From assembly GCF_009915765.1 (NCBI RefSeq), contig NZ_JAABLQ010000001.1:2728001-2792000 (forward strand): a DNA stretch of 64,000 nucleotides. The letters run 5' to 3'. The position numbers and the translations under genes were made by a program. This stretch comes from Pannonibacter sp. XCT-53. GTDB taxonomy: Bacteria; Pseudomonadota; Alphaproteobacteria; Rhizobiales; Stappiaceae. The notes beneath the pieces were generated by a model. The model was given only the letters and a program-made list of their open reading frames with translations, searched no databases and was not told the DNA's origin. How positions within the stretch are numbered: the stretch's first letter is position 1; every line of letters begins with the position of its first letter. Below, one piece after another: positions 26,308 to 34,596 of the stretch.

Positions 26308-26336
26308 GGCCGCGGCGACAGCGGACCCTGGTCCGC

Positions 26337-27041
26337 TCAGCCCTGAAGCAGGCGGACCCAGTTGCTGGCCAGCGCCATGCCGGTCGCGTCGGCGCGTGCG
26401 GCATGGCGGTCGGCCTCGGCCGGGAGGCGGGCCGTCCAGTCCGGCGCATCCCGCGCGATCGTGTCGGCAAAGCCTTGAGACCATTCGAGAACTTCCGGCA
26501 AGGCCGCCTCGAAGTGGAACTGGAAGGCATACGTTGCCCGGCCGAGGCGGAACCCCTGGTTCTGCGTCTGGCGGCTGGTGGCGAGGTGAACGGCCCCCTC
26601 GGGCAGCTCGAACGTGTCGTTGTGCCAGTGGAACAGCGGCGCGCCGGTGCCCAGCGCGGAAAAGACCGGGTCCGTGCGGCCGGCCCCGGTCGGCGTGACA
26701 TCGTGCCAGCCGAACTCGATCGGCCGGCCGATGATGTTGCGCCCGCCGAAGCTGCGGGCGATCAGCTGCGACCCGAGGCAGATGCCCATGACCGGACGGT
26801 CGGCGGCGTGGAAGCCGCGAATGAGCTCGCAAACCCTTGGCAGAAAAGGCGAACCGGCGTCATCCAGCGCATTCTGGCCGCCGCCGAAGACCACGAGGCC
26901 GGCATGGTCGCCGATCCCGTCGGGCAGCGGCTCGCCGGCGAAGGCGCGGACGCTGACGACCTCGACGCCCGCGTCGGCAAGGGCCCGGCCGACATTGCCA
27001 TAGGGCGTGTCATGATAATTCTCGATGGCCAGCACGCGCAT
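26337..27041 (-). CDS. class I glutamine amidotransferase (GMP synthase-like)
   Basis: 234 residues from ATG 27041, with GGAG 8 nt upstream. The nucleophile elbow GICLGSQLIARSFGG holds the catalytic Cys, and AFQFHFE holds the His and Glu of the triad. It is a stand-alone GATase1 domain without a synthase module. Such proteins occur widely as gamma-glutamyl hydrolases or amidases of small nitrogen compounds, and the specific substrate is unknown. It converges on lldD with a 29-bp gap. Confidence 0.88.
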   Translation of the reverse strand: MRVLAIENYHDTPYGNVGRALADAGVEVVSVRAFAGEPLPDGIGDHAGLVVFGGGQNALDDAGSPFLPRVCELIRGFHAADRPVMGICLGSQLIARSFGGRNIIGRPIEFGWHDVTPTGAGRTDPVFSALGTGAPLFHWHNDTFELPEGAVHLATSRQTQNQGFRLGRATYAFQFHFEAALPEVLEWSQGFADTIARDAPDWTARLPAEADRHAARADATGMALASNWVRLLQG

Positions 27042-27118
27042 CCAAAAGGCTCCGGCAAGACAGTCGCTGGGCAAGTGAATTGGCGATATCCTGCGATCCG
27101 TCAACAGGTGTTCAAGCG

Positions 27119-27778
27119 ATGGCGTATCGGAACAGGGTCTGGCCGGACGGGAGCGTGAGGGCGGAACCGGCGCGCGGGACCGTCATGGGCAACCGCGGCG
27201 GGCGGATCCATGATATTGAAACAAAAGAGATAATCAGGACACAGGCATCACGGCGCTGGATCTGTTGCGTGCTCGCGTTCAAGGGGCGACGGCGTCAGGT
27301 CATGGGCCGGGGCTACACCGAACTGTTCTTCCTGGACGAGGTGACGGCGCTCGCCGCAGGCCATCGGCCCTGTTTCGAGTGCCGCCGCGAGGCGGCCCGG
27401 AGCTTTGCGACCCTGGCAAGCCAAGCCCCTGGCATGGGGGGCAGATCCGACGCGGACGCGCTGGACCGCGCGCTCGCCGCCGAGCGGGGTGCCGGGCGGG
27501 GCGCCGGGCGTGGGACCCGCCTTCAGGTCGATCTCCGGCACGCGTCCGGGCGCTTGCCCGCCGGCACGCTGCTGCAGCAGGGCGATGCCTTTCTTGCCAT
27601 TTCCGCCAAGGGCTTGCTGCGCTGGTCGGCCAGCGGATACGCCCCCGCGACGGCAGGAGGGACAGACGGGGCAAGCGGGCTGGCCGAGGTGCTGACCCCG
27701 CCTCTCACGCGGCACGTGCTGGCGGCCGGCTACCAGCCGATCTGGCATGCCTCGGCGGGCGATGCTTCAGCATCGTGA
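27119..27778 (+). CDS. conserved hypothetical with a YTELFFLDE motif
   Basis: 219 residues from ATG 27119. I recognise a widespread uncharacterised family by ARGTVMGNRGGRIHD near the N-terminus, FKGRRRQVMGRGYTELFFLDE and the following AGHRPCFECRREAA; the paired cysteines (CFEC) could bind metal or be redox-active. The middle (about 115-135) is a Gly/Arg-rich insertion. No signal peptide or membrane helix is seen. A DMT-family transporter follows after 94 bp. The function is unknown. Confidence 0.7.
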   Translation: MAYRNRVWPDGSVRAEPARGTVMGNRGGRIHDIETKEIIRTQASRRWICCVLAFKGRRRQVMGRGYTELFFLDEVTALAAGHRPCFECRREAARSFATLASQAPGMGGRSDADALDRALAAERGAGRGAGRGTRLQVDLRHASGRLPAGTLLQQGDAFLAISAKGLLRWSASGYAPATAGGTDGASGLAEVLTPPLTRHVLAAGYQPIWHASAGDASAS

Positions 27779-27872
27779 ATGGATGGGTTCAAGAAGTCTC
27801 ATTTGTCAGATCGGTCGCGCCGGGACATGGTGCGCCACACCACGACAAAAACGCGCCCGCGCGGGAGAATTC

Positions 27873-28793
27873 ATGTCCCTGGCCACCCCCCTTTCCGACA
27901 CGGGCGCCCCTCGCCTGTCCTCCACCGATCTCGGCCTCTACGGGATGACGATCTTTGCCTGGGGGTTCAGCTGGATCGCCATGAAGGGTCAGGTGGGCGA
28001 CGTGCCGCCGGAGGTGTCGGTGTTCTGGCGCTTCGTGCTGGCAGCCCTTGTCATGCTCGGCTGGAGCCTTGCGGCCCGCGACCGCCTGCTCGCCTATCCG
28101 GCGGCGACGCATCTGCGCTTCGCCGGACTGGGGGCCTGCATCTTCTCGACCAACTTCACCCTGTTCTACTACGGCGCGCAGTTCCTGCCGTCGGGGCTGC
28201 TGGCGGTGGTGTTCTCGCTCGCCTCGGTGTTCAACCTGCTCCTGGCCTTCCTCATGTTCGGGCAGAAGCCGAAGGCGGTGATGGTGGGCGCGGGACTGAC
28301 CGGGTTCAGCGGCATCGCGCTGATGTTCTGGCCGCAGATCATGGGTGCGGACCTGAACCTCGGGGCCGCCACCGGGCTGGCCCTCTGCGTGGCCGGTACC
28401 CTGTCCTTCTGCACCGGCAACATGATCTCGGCCTCGAACCAGAGGTCGGGGCTGGCGGTGCGTCCGGCGACGACCTGGGGCATGATCTACGGGGCCGGGT
28501 TCCTCGGCCTGTTCTGCCTGCTCCGGGGCGACAGCTTTGCCGTGCCGCTGACCCCGCTCTATCTCGGCAGCCTCGTCTATCTGGCCGTGATCGCCTCCGT
28601 CCTCGCCTTCGCGTCCTACCTGACCCTGCTCGGCCGGATCGGGTCGGCGCGGGCGGGCTATGCCACCGTCATCTTTCCGGTGGTGGCGCTGACGGTGTCG
28701 ACGGTGGTGGAGAACTACACCTGGACGCTGCCGGCCCTCGCCGGCCTCGTCCTGGTGATGGCCGGCAACGTCATGATGCTGCGGGCACGCTAG
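27873..28793 (+). CDS. EamA/DMT-family permease
   Basis: 306 residues from ATG 27873 with GGGAG 5 nt upstream. Ten hydrophobic segments fall into two EamA repeats: the first from about 21 to 155 with GFSWIAMKGQVGDVPPEVSVFWRF, the second from about 165 to 303 with AGYATVIFPVVALTVSTVVE. Drug/metabolite transporters of this type export amino acids, metabolites or drugs from the cytoplasm; the substrate cannot be read from the sequence. It follows the conserved hypothetical and is followed by about 400 bp of non-coding DNA. Confidence 0.88.
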   Translation: MSLATPLSDTGAPRLSSTDLGLYGMTIFAWGFSWIAMKGQVGDVPPEVSVFWRFVLAALVMLGWSLAARDRLLAYPAATHLRFAGLGACIFSTNFTLFYYGAQFLPSGLLAVVFSLASVFNLLLAFLMFGQKPKAVMVGAGLTGFSGIALMFWPQIMGADLNLGAATGLALCVAGTLSFCTGNMISASNQRSGLAVRPATTWGMIYGAGFLGLFCLLRGDSFAVPLTPLYLGSLVYLAVIASVLAFASYLTLLGRIGSARAGYATVIFPVVALTVSTVVENYTWTLPALAGLVLVMAGNVMMLRAR

Positions 28794-29201
28794 CCGGACC
28801 GCAAGACTGATAAAATCAGCTTGGATCTTTTCCCTATCGGCATGACAAGCGGTTTGAGTTGAGGGTCTTCCCGGAGATCCAGTCCGGCCCGGTCGAGTAA
28901 CGCCCAGAACAAGTGCCGGCACCGGCCGACCCTGTATTCAGGCATCCGGACGTATCACGATGACACAGCAACGCCAACTGCATTGAAATCGTTGCCAAGC
29001 TGCAAAGAAAAGAGGACAATCTCACCGAATTAACAAATTTTACTTACAATTAGTTCTTTGTTTGCATTAAAATTGAAAGTAAATGCGACGCCAGATTCTT
29101 TTGATCCGTGCAAGGTGTGATTAATGTTCATGGGCGTAGGCTGCCCCGACTGAAGGACAACGATGCAGCCTTCAGCGAGATGGTTACGTGCGGAGTACGC
29201 C
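28794..29201. other. intergenic region before motA
   Basis: No gene is supported. G+C drops strongly at 28980-29105 (for example ATTAACAAATTTTACTTAC), which probably marks the motA promoter. I see no T-run hairpin, and no match to a named operator that I would defend. Confidence 0.45.
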
Positions 29202-29972
29202 ATGGACTTTTCAACGATCATCGGCGCCGTTGTGGCGGTCGTGGTTCTGGTGTTCCTCGTGACCTACGAGGGGGATCCGATGGGCTTCCTCAACATGCAT
29301 GCCGGTGTAACCATTGCCGGCGGCGTGGTGGCTGCAACCTGCATACGCTTCCCCCTGAAAGAGATCGGGACCGGCCTGAAGGCCGGACTGATGTATTCCA
29401 TCTCGCACAGACGCATGCATGCCCACGAGATCATTGCGGCCTTCGACGAGATCTCCAGCCTCTACAAGCGCAAGGGCCCCGTGGCACTGGAAACCATGTC
29501 GTTCGACGATCCTTATCTTGCCAAGGCAATCCGCATGGTGGCGGACGGGTACGACAAGGATTTCATCCGGATGTCGCTGGAACTTGACCGCGACCTTGAA
29601 GCCCACCGCCTCGAGACTGGCGTGAAGGTTTACAAGTCCATCGGCGACTGCGCCCCGGCCTTCGGCATGGTCGGCACACTGATCGGCATGGTGCAGATGT
29701 TCATGAACATGTCGGACCCGACCAAGCTCGGGCCGTTCATGGCGATCGCCCTCCTTGCGACGCTCTATGGTGCGGTGCTCGCCAACTTCATCTGCATGCC
29801 CATCGCCGAGAAGCTCGAGTATCACCTGACACACGACGAGATCTCCGAGAGCATGATCATCGACGGGACCATCGCGGTCTGCGAAGCCAAGAGCCCGGCT
29901 CTCGTGCGGGAAATGCTCCAGGCCTACATGCCGCGCAAGATGCGCTCCGACGAAGCAGCAGAAGCAGCCTGA
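29202..29972 (+). CDS. motA: MotA/PomA-type stator subunit
   Basis: 256 residues from ATG 29202 with GGAG 7 nt upstream; this is the PomA length. Two N-terminal helices (about 4-20 and 30-48) are followed by a cytoplasmic domain with the charged RMVADGYDKDFIRMSLELD segment, then two C-terminal helices with APAFGMVGTLIGMVQMF and PFMAIALLATLYGAVLANF, where the conserved Pro and Gly residues of the ion path sit. It pairs with the MotB-like protein 19 bp downstream to form a flagellar stator in the inner membrane. The sequence is closer to sodium-type PomA than to enterobacterial MotA, so a Na+ drive is an inference. No other flagellar genes are near. Confidence 0.88.
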   Translation: MDFSTIIGAVVAVVVLVFLVTYEGDPMGFLNMHAGVTIAGGVVAATCIRFPLKEIGTGLKAGLMYSISHRRMHAHEIIAAFDEISSLYKRKGPVALETMSFDDPYLAKAIRMVADGYDKDFIRMSLELDRDLEAHRLETGVKVYKSIGDCAPAFGMVGTLIGMVQMFMNMSDPTKLGPFMAIALLATLYGAVLANFICMPIAEKLEYHLTHDEISESMIIDGTIAVCEAKSPALVREMLQAYMPRKMRSDEAAEAA

Positions 29973-29991
29973 CGGCTGACGGGCAAACACC

Positions 29992-30849
29992 ATGGCGCGC
30001 AAGAAAAAACACGCCCACGGCGGGCATGGCTGGTTCGTGACCTTCGCAGACCTGATGGGTCTACTGATGTCCTTCTTCGTCGTCGTCGCCGCCTTTTCAT
30101 CCCAGGACAAGGCCAAGCTGATGGCCGTGGTCGGCTCGATGCAGGAAGCCTTCGGATCGAGCAAGGATTCCCGGATGGCAGGCATGGTCGAGATCGACGG
30201 CCTGCCCGTCCGGACCAACCTGCATGACGTGGAGATCCGCCGGCCGGACGAGACCCCACCGGCTCAGGCGCAGACAAACACGGCCGAAACGCAAGACAAG
30301 GGCGAGGGCAACAGCCAGTTCGGGCTGCCGACCTCCCAGATCCAGCAGAACGGCGGCGAGCAGGACACGCGCCGATTTGCCTCGGCCGCAGCGACGTTGC
30401 GGCAAGCCCTGCAAAGCATGCCCGACATTGCCGAAGTTTCAAAACACGTGATGATGGAAGAGAGCGAGGAAGGGCTTCACATCCGGATCGTCGACCAGGA
30501 CGGACGCGCCATGTTTGCCGAGGGCTCGGTCCAGCCCTCGGAAACCATCCGCATGCTCCTGAAGCGTCTGGCCCCCGTGATCGGCCAGATGCCGAACCAG
30601 GTGACGATCAGCGGCCACACCTCGCGGGCCTGGAACGCAATGCAGGCCACGGAAAACTGGCGCCTGTCTGTGAACCGGGCCATTGTCGTCAAGGAGCTGC
30701 TCGAGGAAGGCGGCGTGGCGACGGACCAGTTCATGTCGGTGACGGGAAAGTCCGACACGGAACCGCTGTTCATCAACGACCCCTTCCTCTCCGGCAACCG
30801 ACGTGTGGAAATCCTGCTGATGCATTCGGCCCCGGTCTTGCCGAACTGA
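29992..30849 (+). CDS. motB: MotB/PomB-type stator subunit with OmpA domain
   Basis: 285 residues. A short basic N-terminus leads into one membrane helix, WFVTFADLMGLLMSFFVVVA, with the ion-binding Asp at residue 20. A ~100-residue polar linker rich in Gln/Asn/Thr follows, then an OmpA-like peptidoglycan-binding domain (about 150-275) with VTISGHTSRAW, NWRLSVNRAIVVKELLEEGG and NDPFLSGNRRVEI. It anchors the stator to the cell wall and conducts ions with MotA. The FADLMxLLMxFF pattern is that of PomB. Its operon partner motA lies 19 bp upstream. Confidence 0.9.
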   Translation: MARKKKHAHGGHGWFVTFADLMGLLMSFFVVVAAFSSQDKAKLMAVVGSMQEAFGSSKDSRMAGMVEIDGLPVRTNLHDVEIRRPDETPPAQAQTNTAETQDKGEGNSQFGLPTSQIQQNGGEQDTRRFASAAATLRQALQSMPDIAEVSKHVMMEESEEGLHIRIVDQDGRAMFAEGSVQPSETIRMLLKRLAPVIGQMPNQVTISGHTSRAWNAMQATENWRLSVNRAIVVKELLEEGGVATDQFMSVTGKSDTEPLFINDPFLSGNRRVEILLMHSAPVLPN

Positions 30850-30878
30850 TCCACCGCAGGCGCAACCGCCCGCGAGAA

Positions 30879-31559
30879 TCAGCCAGCCTGGCGCAGGTCC
30901 TCGAGGATCGTTCCGGCGGCGAGGATCTCGGCCTCGTGCGGGGCGTCGCGCCAGGGTTCGGCGAGGGCGGCACGGAACCAGTCCTGCATCGCCGGCAGGT
31001 CGAGGAGCCGTGCGACATAAGCGGAAGAGGCAGGCGACAGGTCCGGGGCGTAGGTACGGGCCCGGAAGGCGACCGGGGCATAGAAGGCATCCGCCGCCGT
31101 GAAGCCCGTGCCCGCCAGGAACGGACCGCCGAAACGCGACAGACCGTCCTGCCAGAGCGCATCGATGCGCGCCCAGTCGCGCGCCACGGCCGGCGTGACG
31201 GCAGAAAGCCTGACCTTGAGGCCACAGTTCATGCTGCACATGGCGCGCAGGGCCTGGAAGCCGGAGTGCATCTCGGCCGCAACGGACCGGGCAAAGGCGC
31301 GGGCCGTGCGGTCGGCCGGCCATACTTCGGAGCGGATTTCGGCCAGATACTCGGTGATGGCCAGCGAATCCCACACCAGCCGCTCGCCATCGACCAGACA
31401 GGGCACACGCCCGGTCGGCGACAGCTCCTCGACCGCCTGCCACTCCGCACTGCGGAAGGGAACAAGCCGCTCCTCGAAGGGGATGTCGAGCACGCGCATG
31501 AGGACCCAGGGCCGCAGCGACCACGACGAATAGTTCTTGTTGCCGATGTAGAGGCGCAT
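30879..31559 (-). CDS. glutathione S-transferase family protein
   Basis: 226 residues. The thioredoxin-fold N-terminus reads MRLYIGNKNYSSWSLRPWVLM, where the Ser of NYSSWS is the likely glutathione-activating residue, then TGRVPCLVDGERLVWDSLAITEYLAE with the cis-Pro and the glutathione-binding Asp-Ser. The helical C-domain (about 85-215) contains GGPFLAGTGFTAADAFYAPVAF. It most resembles the YfcF-like group of bacterial GSTs. It probably conjugates or reduces small electrophiles in the cytosol. A LysR gene in the same orientation starts upstream, with 39 bp between. Confidence 0.92.
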   Translation of the reverse strand: MRLYIGNKNYSSWSLRPWVLMRVLDIPFEERLVPFRSAEWQAVEELSPTGRVPCLVDGERLVWDSLAITEYLAEIRSEVWPADRTARAFARSVAAEMHSGFQALRAMCSMNCGLKVRLSAVTPAVARDWARIDALWQDGLSRFGGPFLAGTGFTAADAFYAPVAFRARTYAPDLSPASSAYVARLLDLPAMQDWFRAALAEPWRDAPHEAEILAAGTILEDLRQAG

Positions 31560-31598
31560 GTCCGTCCTTTTCCGGTCACAGCGGTCCCCCGGGGCAGG

Positions 31599-32477
31599 TT
31601 ATTCCGCTGCCTGGGGAACCGACAGGTTGTCGAGGGAAGAAATGATGTGCTCGACCAGCGCCTCGGTGACCCGGGACCGCTGATGCCAGGACCGCATGAC
31701 CGCGATCTCGCACTCGGGCAGCTTCGGAAAGCCGTCGGCCTCGCTCAGCACCCGCATGCCTGGACGCAGCGCCGATTCCGGCAGCACCGAGACGGCCAGA
31801 CCGGCAAGCACCGCCGCGCCGACGGCGGTGGAGTTCCAGCTTGAGTAAAGCAGCCTGTGCTCGCGCCGCACCGAGTTCAGCGCCGCCAGCGCCGCCCGGC
31901 GCCAGTTGCAGGTGGCCCGGCCCAGCGCCAGCGGCAGCACCTCCTGGTTTTCGACCGCATGACGGGCCGAGACGACCCACAGCAAGGGCTCGCGGCGGAT
32001 CACCTCGTCGCGCTGCGGCCGGTCCGGCTTCTCGACATGGGTGATGATCGCCACGTCGAGCTCGTTGGCCGACACGAGGTCGATCAGGTTCGACGTGGGC
32101 GCGCAGACCACGCTGACCTCGGCCTTGGGATTGGAGCGGGAAAACCGGGCGAGAATCTCGGGCAGGAACCGGTCGGCATAGTCATCCGGGGTGCCGAGCC
32201 GCACGAGGCCCTGCACCTCGGTCTCGTCGAAGGCGGCCAGGGTCTCGTCGTTGAGCTGGACCAGCCTGCGGGCGTAATGGAGAAGCTTCTCGCCGTCCTC
32301 GGTGAGGCGCGACATCCGGCCATCCCGGACAAAGATCGGCCGGCCGATTCGCTCCTCGAGCCGGCGCATCTGCATCGAGACCGCCGACTGGGTCTTGTAG
32401 ACCACCTCGGCCGCACGGGTGAAGCTGCCATACTCGGCGATGGCGACGAATGTCCTGAGCTGATCCAGATCCAGCAT
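31599..32477 (-). CDS. LysR-family transcriptional regulator
   Basis: 292 residues with GGGAGGGAGC directly before the ATG. The helix-turn-helix is MLDLDQLRTFVAIAEYGSFT followed by QSAVSMQMRRLEERIGRPIFVRDGR. The effector domain begins near residue 90 (VRLGTPDDYADRFLPEILARF), a pattern common to a group of alphaproteobacterial LysR proteins of unknown inducer. It lies directly upstream of the GST gene and could be co-transcribed with it. Targets are not evident. Confidence 0.93.
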   Translation of the reverse strand: MLDLDQLRTFVAIAEYGSFTRAAEVVYKTQSAVSMQMRRLEERIGRPIFVRDGRMSRLTEDGEKLLHYARRLVQLNDETLAAFDETEVQGLVRLGTPDDYADRFLPEILARFSRSNPKAEVSVVCAPTSNLIDLVSANELDVAIITHVEKPDRPQRDEVIRREPLLWVVSARHAVENQEVLPLALGRATCNWRRAALAALNSVRREHRLLYSSWNSTAVGAAVLAGLAVSVLPESALRPGMRVLSEADGFPKLPECEIAVMRSWHQRSRVTEALVEHIISSLDNLSVPQAAE

Positions 32478-32574
32478 TGCTCCCTCCCCTCGCGCACAGC
32501 CGCTGTCCGGGCCTCATGCGGGGCCCGCCGCAGCTCCCGAGGCCCGGCTTCCTGGGTCCCGGTTCCCGGTGCCC

Positions 32575-32630
32575 GGGTTCCGGCGAGCGGGTTCCGGTGA
32601 GCGGGTTCCGGCGACTGGGTTCCGGGGTCC
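32575..32630. repeat. four 14-bp units
   Basis: Four consecutive units of GGGTTCCGGCGAGC with one to four changes each; looser copies precede them. Confidence 0.85.
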
Positions 32631-32830
32631 GGCTGCTGTCCTCCCGGTCGGGCGACCACGGGCCAGGCCCCTGACACCGCTGCGGTATACAGGCCGCGTC
32701 CAGCCATATCACAAATCCTGATCAAACCCATAAGAAACATTCGTTGGATCAATTCGTGGAAGGCAGGCATCTTGATCGCATCGGAAGCGACCTCCCAGAC
32801 GCGTCCGCCCTGCCAAAGCTGAAGTGCTTG

Positions 32831-32852
32831 TCCGGAAACATGTATTTCCGGA
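32831..32852. promoter_or_regulatory. perfect dyad in the DUF1127 gene leader
   Basis: TCCGGAAA and TTTCCGGA are separated by 6 nt and end 4 nt before the AAGGAG ribosome-binding site. It could act as an operator, or as an RNA hairpin next to the ribosome-binding site. Confidence 0.5.
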
Positions 32853-32871
32853 AACGAAGGAGATTTGTGTC

Positions 32872-33213
32872 ATGTACGCCCTCGCCCTTGCCCCGCTGAT
32901 CAGCCGGCTGTCCGGTCTCGTCGCGACCGGGTGGCGTGTATTCCGCAATCGCCGTCAGGTGGCAGAGCTGACCACCTGGTCCGACGAGCAACTGCGCGAC
33001 ATTGGCCTCACCCGGGGCGATGTCCGTGCCGCGATGGGGGTTCCCCTGTTCCGCGACCCGTCGTCGGTCCTGAACGAAGGCCGCTCGGCCCGTCCGGCCG
33101 GTCGTGGCGACGAGGCCCGGTCCGATCCGGCCTCCGGTGCCATGGTCATTGCCTTCGGCGACGCGGCCTCCGGCCGCAAGGCGCGTGTCCCCGCCGCGCG
33201 TCTCGCCCTCTGA
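32872..33213 (+). CDS. DUF1127 small protein
   Basis: 113 residues from ATG 32872 with AAGGAG 9 nt upstream. The DUF1127 core is RVFRNRRQVAELTTWSDEQL followed by RDIGLTRGDVRAAM (residues about 22-56). Short DUF1127 proteins of alphaproteobacteria include RNA-binding factors such as CcaF1 of Rhodobacter, and are often highly expressed under stress. This one is longer than the usual 45-75 residues, with a ~55-residue C-terminal extension rich in Ala, Arg and Ser. The strong ribosome-binding site and a UUCG-loop terminator suggest high expression. The role here is unknown. Confidence 0.85.
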   Translation: MYALALAPLISRLSGLVATGWRVFRNRRQVAELTTWSDEQLRDIGLTRGDVRAAMGVPLFRDPSSVLNEGRSARPAGRGDEARSDPASGAMVIAFGDAASGRKARVPAARLAL

Positions 33214-33315
33214 TCGTCCTGCCCTCTCCCAGATGCGGTGTGCCGGCCCATCCCCGCCCGGCCGCCGCAGCCCCAACCTGCAGCCCCGTCGGCGATTGCC
33301 TTGCCGACTTTGCCT

Positions 33316-33344
33316 GGCCCGCCTTCGTGGCGGGCCTTTTTTTT
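33316..33344 (+). terminator. intrinsic terminator with TTCG loop
   Basis: GGCCCGCC and GGCGGGCC close a TTCGT loop and are followed by eight T. It lies 103 bp after the DUF1127 stop. Confidence 0.95.
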
Positions 33345-33440
33345 GGTGGGGCACGCACAAGAGACGGCGACAGGGCCGGATTGTCAGGAGCCAGATTGTC
33401 AGGGGCGGGGCGGGCCGTCAGGCGCCCGGTCCGGACGCGG

Positions 33441-34091
33441 TCAGTCCGGAAGAGATCCGTCCGGACGCGATCCGTCCGCATGACCCGGGCTGCAACAGGG
33501 CGGTGGCGCGGCGAGCAGCGCGGTCAGCAGCTCCAGGCGCCGTTCGAGCTGGCTCCGGGTGAAATGGTTGAGGCCGAACAGCTTCAGGTACCAGGCCCCC
33601 TCGACGACGAGGAAGGCCAGTTCCGCCAGTTCCGGCGTTTCACTGTCGGCCCGCAGGTCGGCCAGAAGGCGCTCGTTGTGCAGGCGCACCGGCTCAAGCA
33701 GTTCCGGTTCCTCGGCAATGGCAGCCACGAGGCCCATCGGGGACTGGGTTTCCATGCAAAGCTCGTCGGAGACGGCCATCAGATAGGCCCGGACGAGGGC
33801 ATTGGGGCGGTTGTCGCGGGTCAGTTCGGCATGGGCAACCCGGATCGCCTCGGTGAGCTGGACGAGGTGACGGTCGACCATCGCCTGAAGCAGCTCGGAC
33901 TTGGAGCGGAAATGGTAGAGCAGCCCCCCCTTGGAGACACCGGCACGCTCGGCCACGGCCTCCAGCGACAACCGCCGTGCCCCGTCCTGGAACACGACAT
34001 CCATCGCGGCGTCGATCAGCCGCTCCCGCGTTGCCTCGCGGTTGCGCGGGCCGCGCCGGCCCGGTGCCCTGTCGCCATCTTGCGCTGTCAC
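33441..34091 (-). CDS. TetR-family repressor of the adjacent RND pump
   Basis: 216 residues if it starts at GTG 34091, which follows AAGGCG; the frame is open further upstream, only with a TTG at 34202. The DNA-binding domain reads TRERLIDAAMDVVFQDGARR then LSLEAVAERAGVSKGGLLYHFRSK. The C-terminal TetR_C_6-like ligand domain follows. The last 17 codons run through a tandem repeat (ATCCGTCCGGACGCG-like), so the tail is of low complexity. It is divergent from the membrane fusion protein gene, and a near-perfect TetR operator lies between them, so it very probably represses the pump until a drug or metabolite binds. Confidence 0.88.
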   Translation of the reverse strand: MTAQDGDRAPGRRGPRNREATRERLIDAAMDVVFQDGARRLSLEAVAERAGVSKGGLLYHFRSKSELLQAMVDRHLVQLTEAIRVAHAELTRDNRPNALVRAYLMAVSDELCMETQSPMGLVAAIAEEPELLEPVRLHNERLLADLRADSETPELAELAFLVVEGAWYLKLFGLNHFTRSQLERRLELLTALLAAPPPCCSPGHADGSRPDGSLPD

Positions 34092-34596
34092 GCCGTCGTC
34101 GCCTTTCAAATGCAAATGTCTGTCTGCAGGATACACCCGCAAGGACCGCCGCGTCCCGCGTGGCAGGGCCCGTCCCGACCGGCCTTCCGTCTCCACCGGC
34201 AAAAAAGGCCGGGGCGGGACCGGGCAGGCCTTTCACGGGAGGCCCTGTAACGGGAGCGCCTGTTCCGGGAGGGCCTGTACCGGGCGGGGGGACCCCTGTC
34301 CAGTGCCGAAAGGCCTGCAGCCGGGCCCGGGCTTGACTTTACCGTCCAGACGGTACAGTTAGCCAGGGCAGTTTGCAGGATGCCACGACGCCGGCTGGAC
34401 ATCGGCCCTGCACGTCGCTAGGGCTGGTTGCAAAAGGTCCGCTCCGTGGGGGCTGCCCGGTTGTGCGGGTCCTCGCGCGGGCCCTCGCGCGGGCTGTCGT
34501 GCCGGCAGTCCTGCTCTGCTATAAAGGGCTCCCGCCCTCCCCGGGGTCCCTGTTCTGCTCTCTTGCGCGGCCAGTCGGGCCGCATGGCCAGGTTCC
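34092..34596. other. regulatory region between the TetR gene and the RND operon
   Basis: It contains repeated CCTGT-CGGGAG units at about 34240-34290, the operator at 34340-34355, and a G+C-rich leader of more than 200 bp before the RND start codon. No gene is supported. Confidence 0.5.
34333..34361 (+). promoter_or_regulatory. TetR operator within the RND pump promoter
   Basis: A -35 box TTGACT (34333-34338) is followed by the palindrome TACCGTCCAGACGGTA (34340-34355; 7-bp arms, 2-nt centre) and a weak -10 such as CAGTTA (34356-34361, spacer 17). A repressor bound here would cover the promoter core. Confidence 0.75.

Larger units (their letters stand above)
32478..32871. other. intergenic region between LysR and DUF1127 genes
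   Basis: No gene is supported. It contains a tandem array at 32575-32630 and a perfect dyad at 32831-32852. The part at 32700-32780 is relatively AT-rich and probably carries the DUF1127 promoter. Confidence 0.5.
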
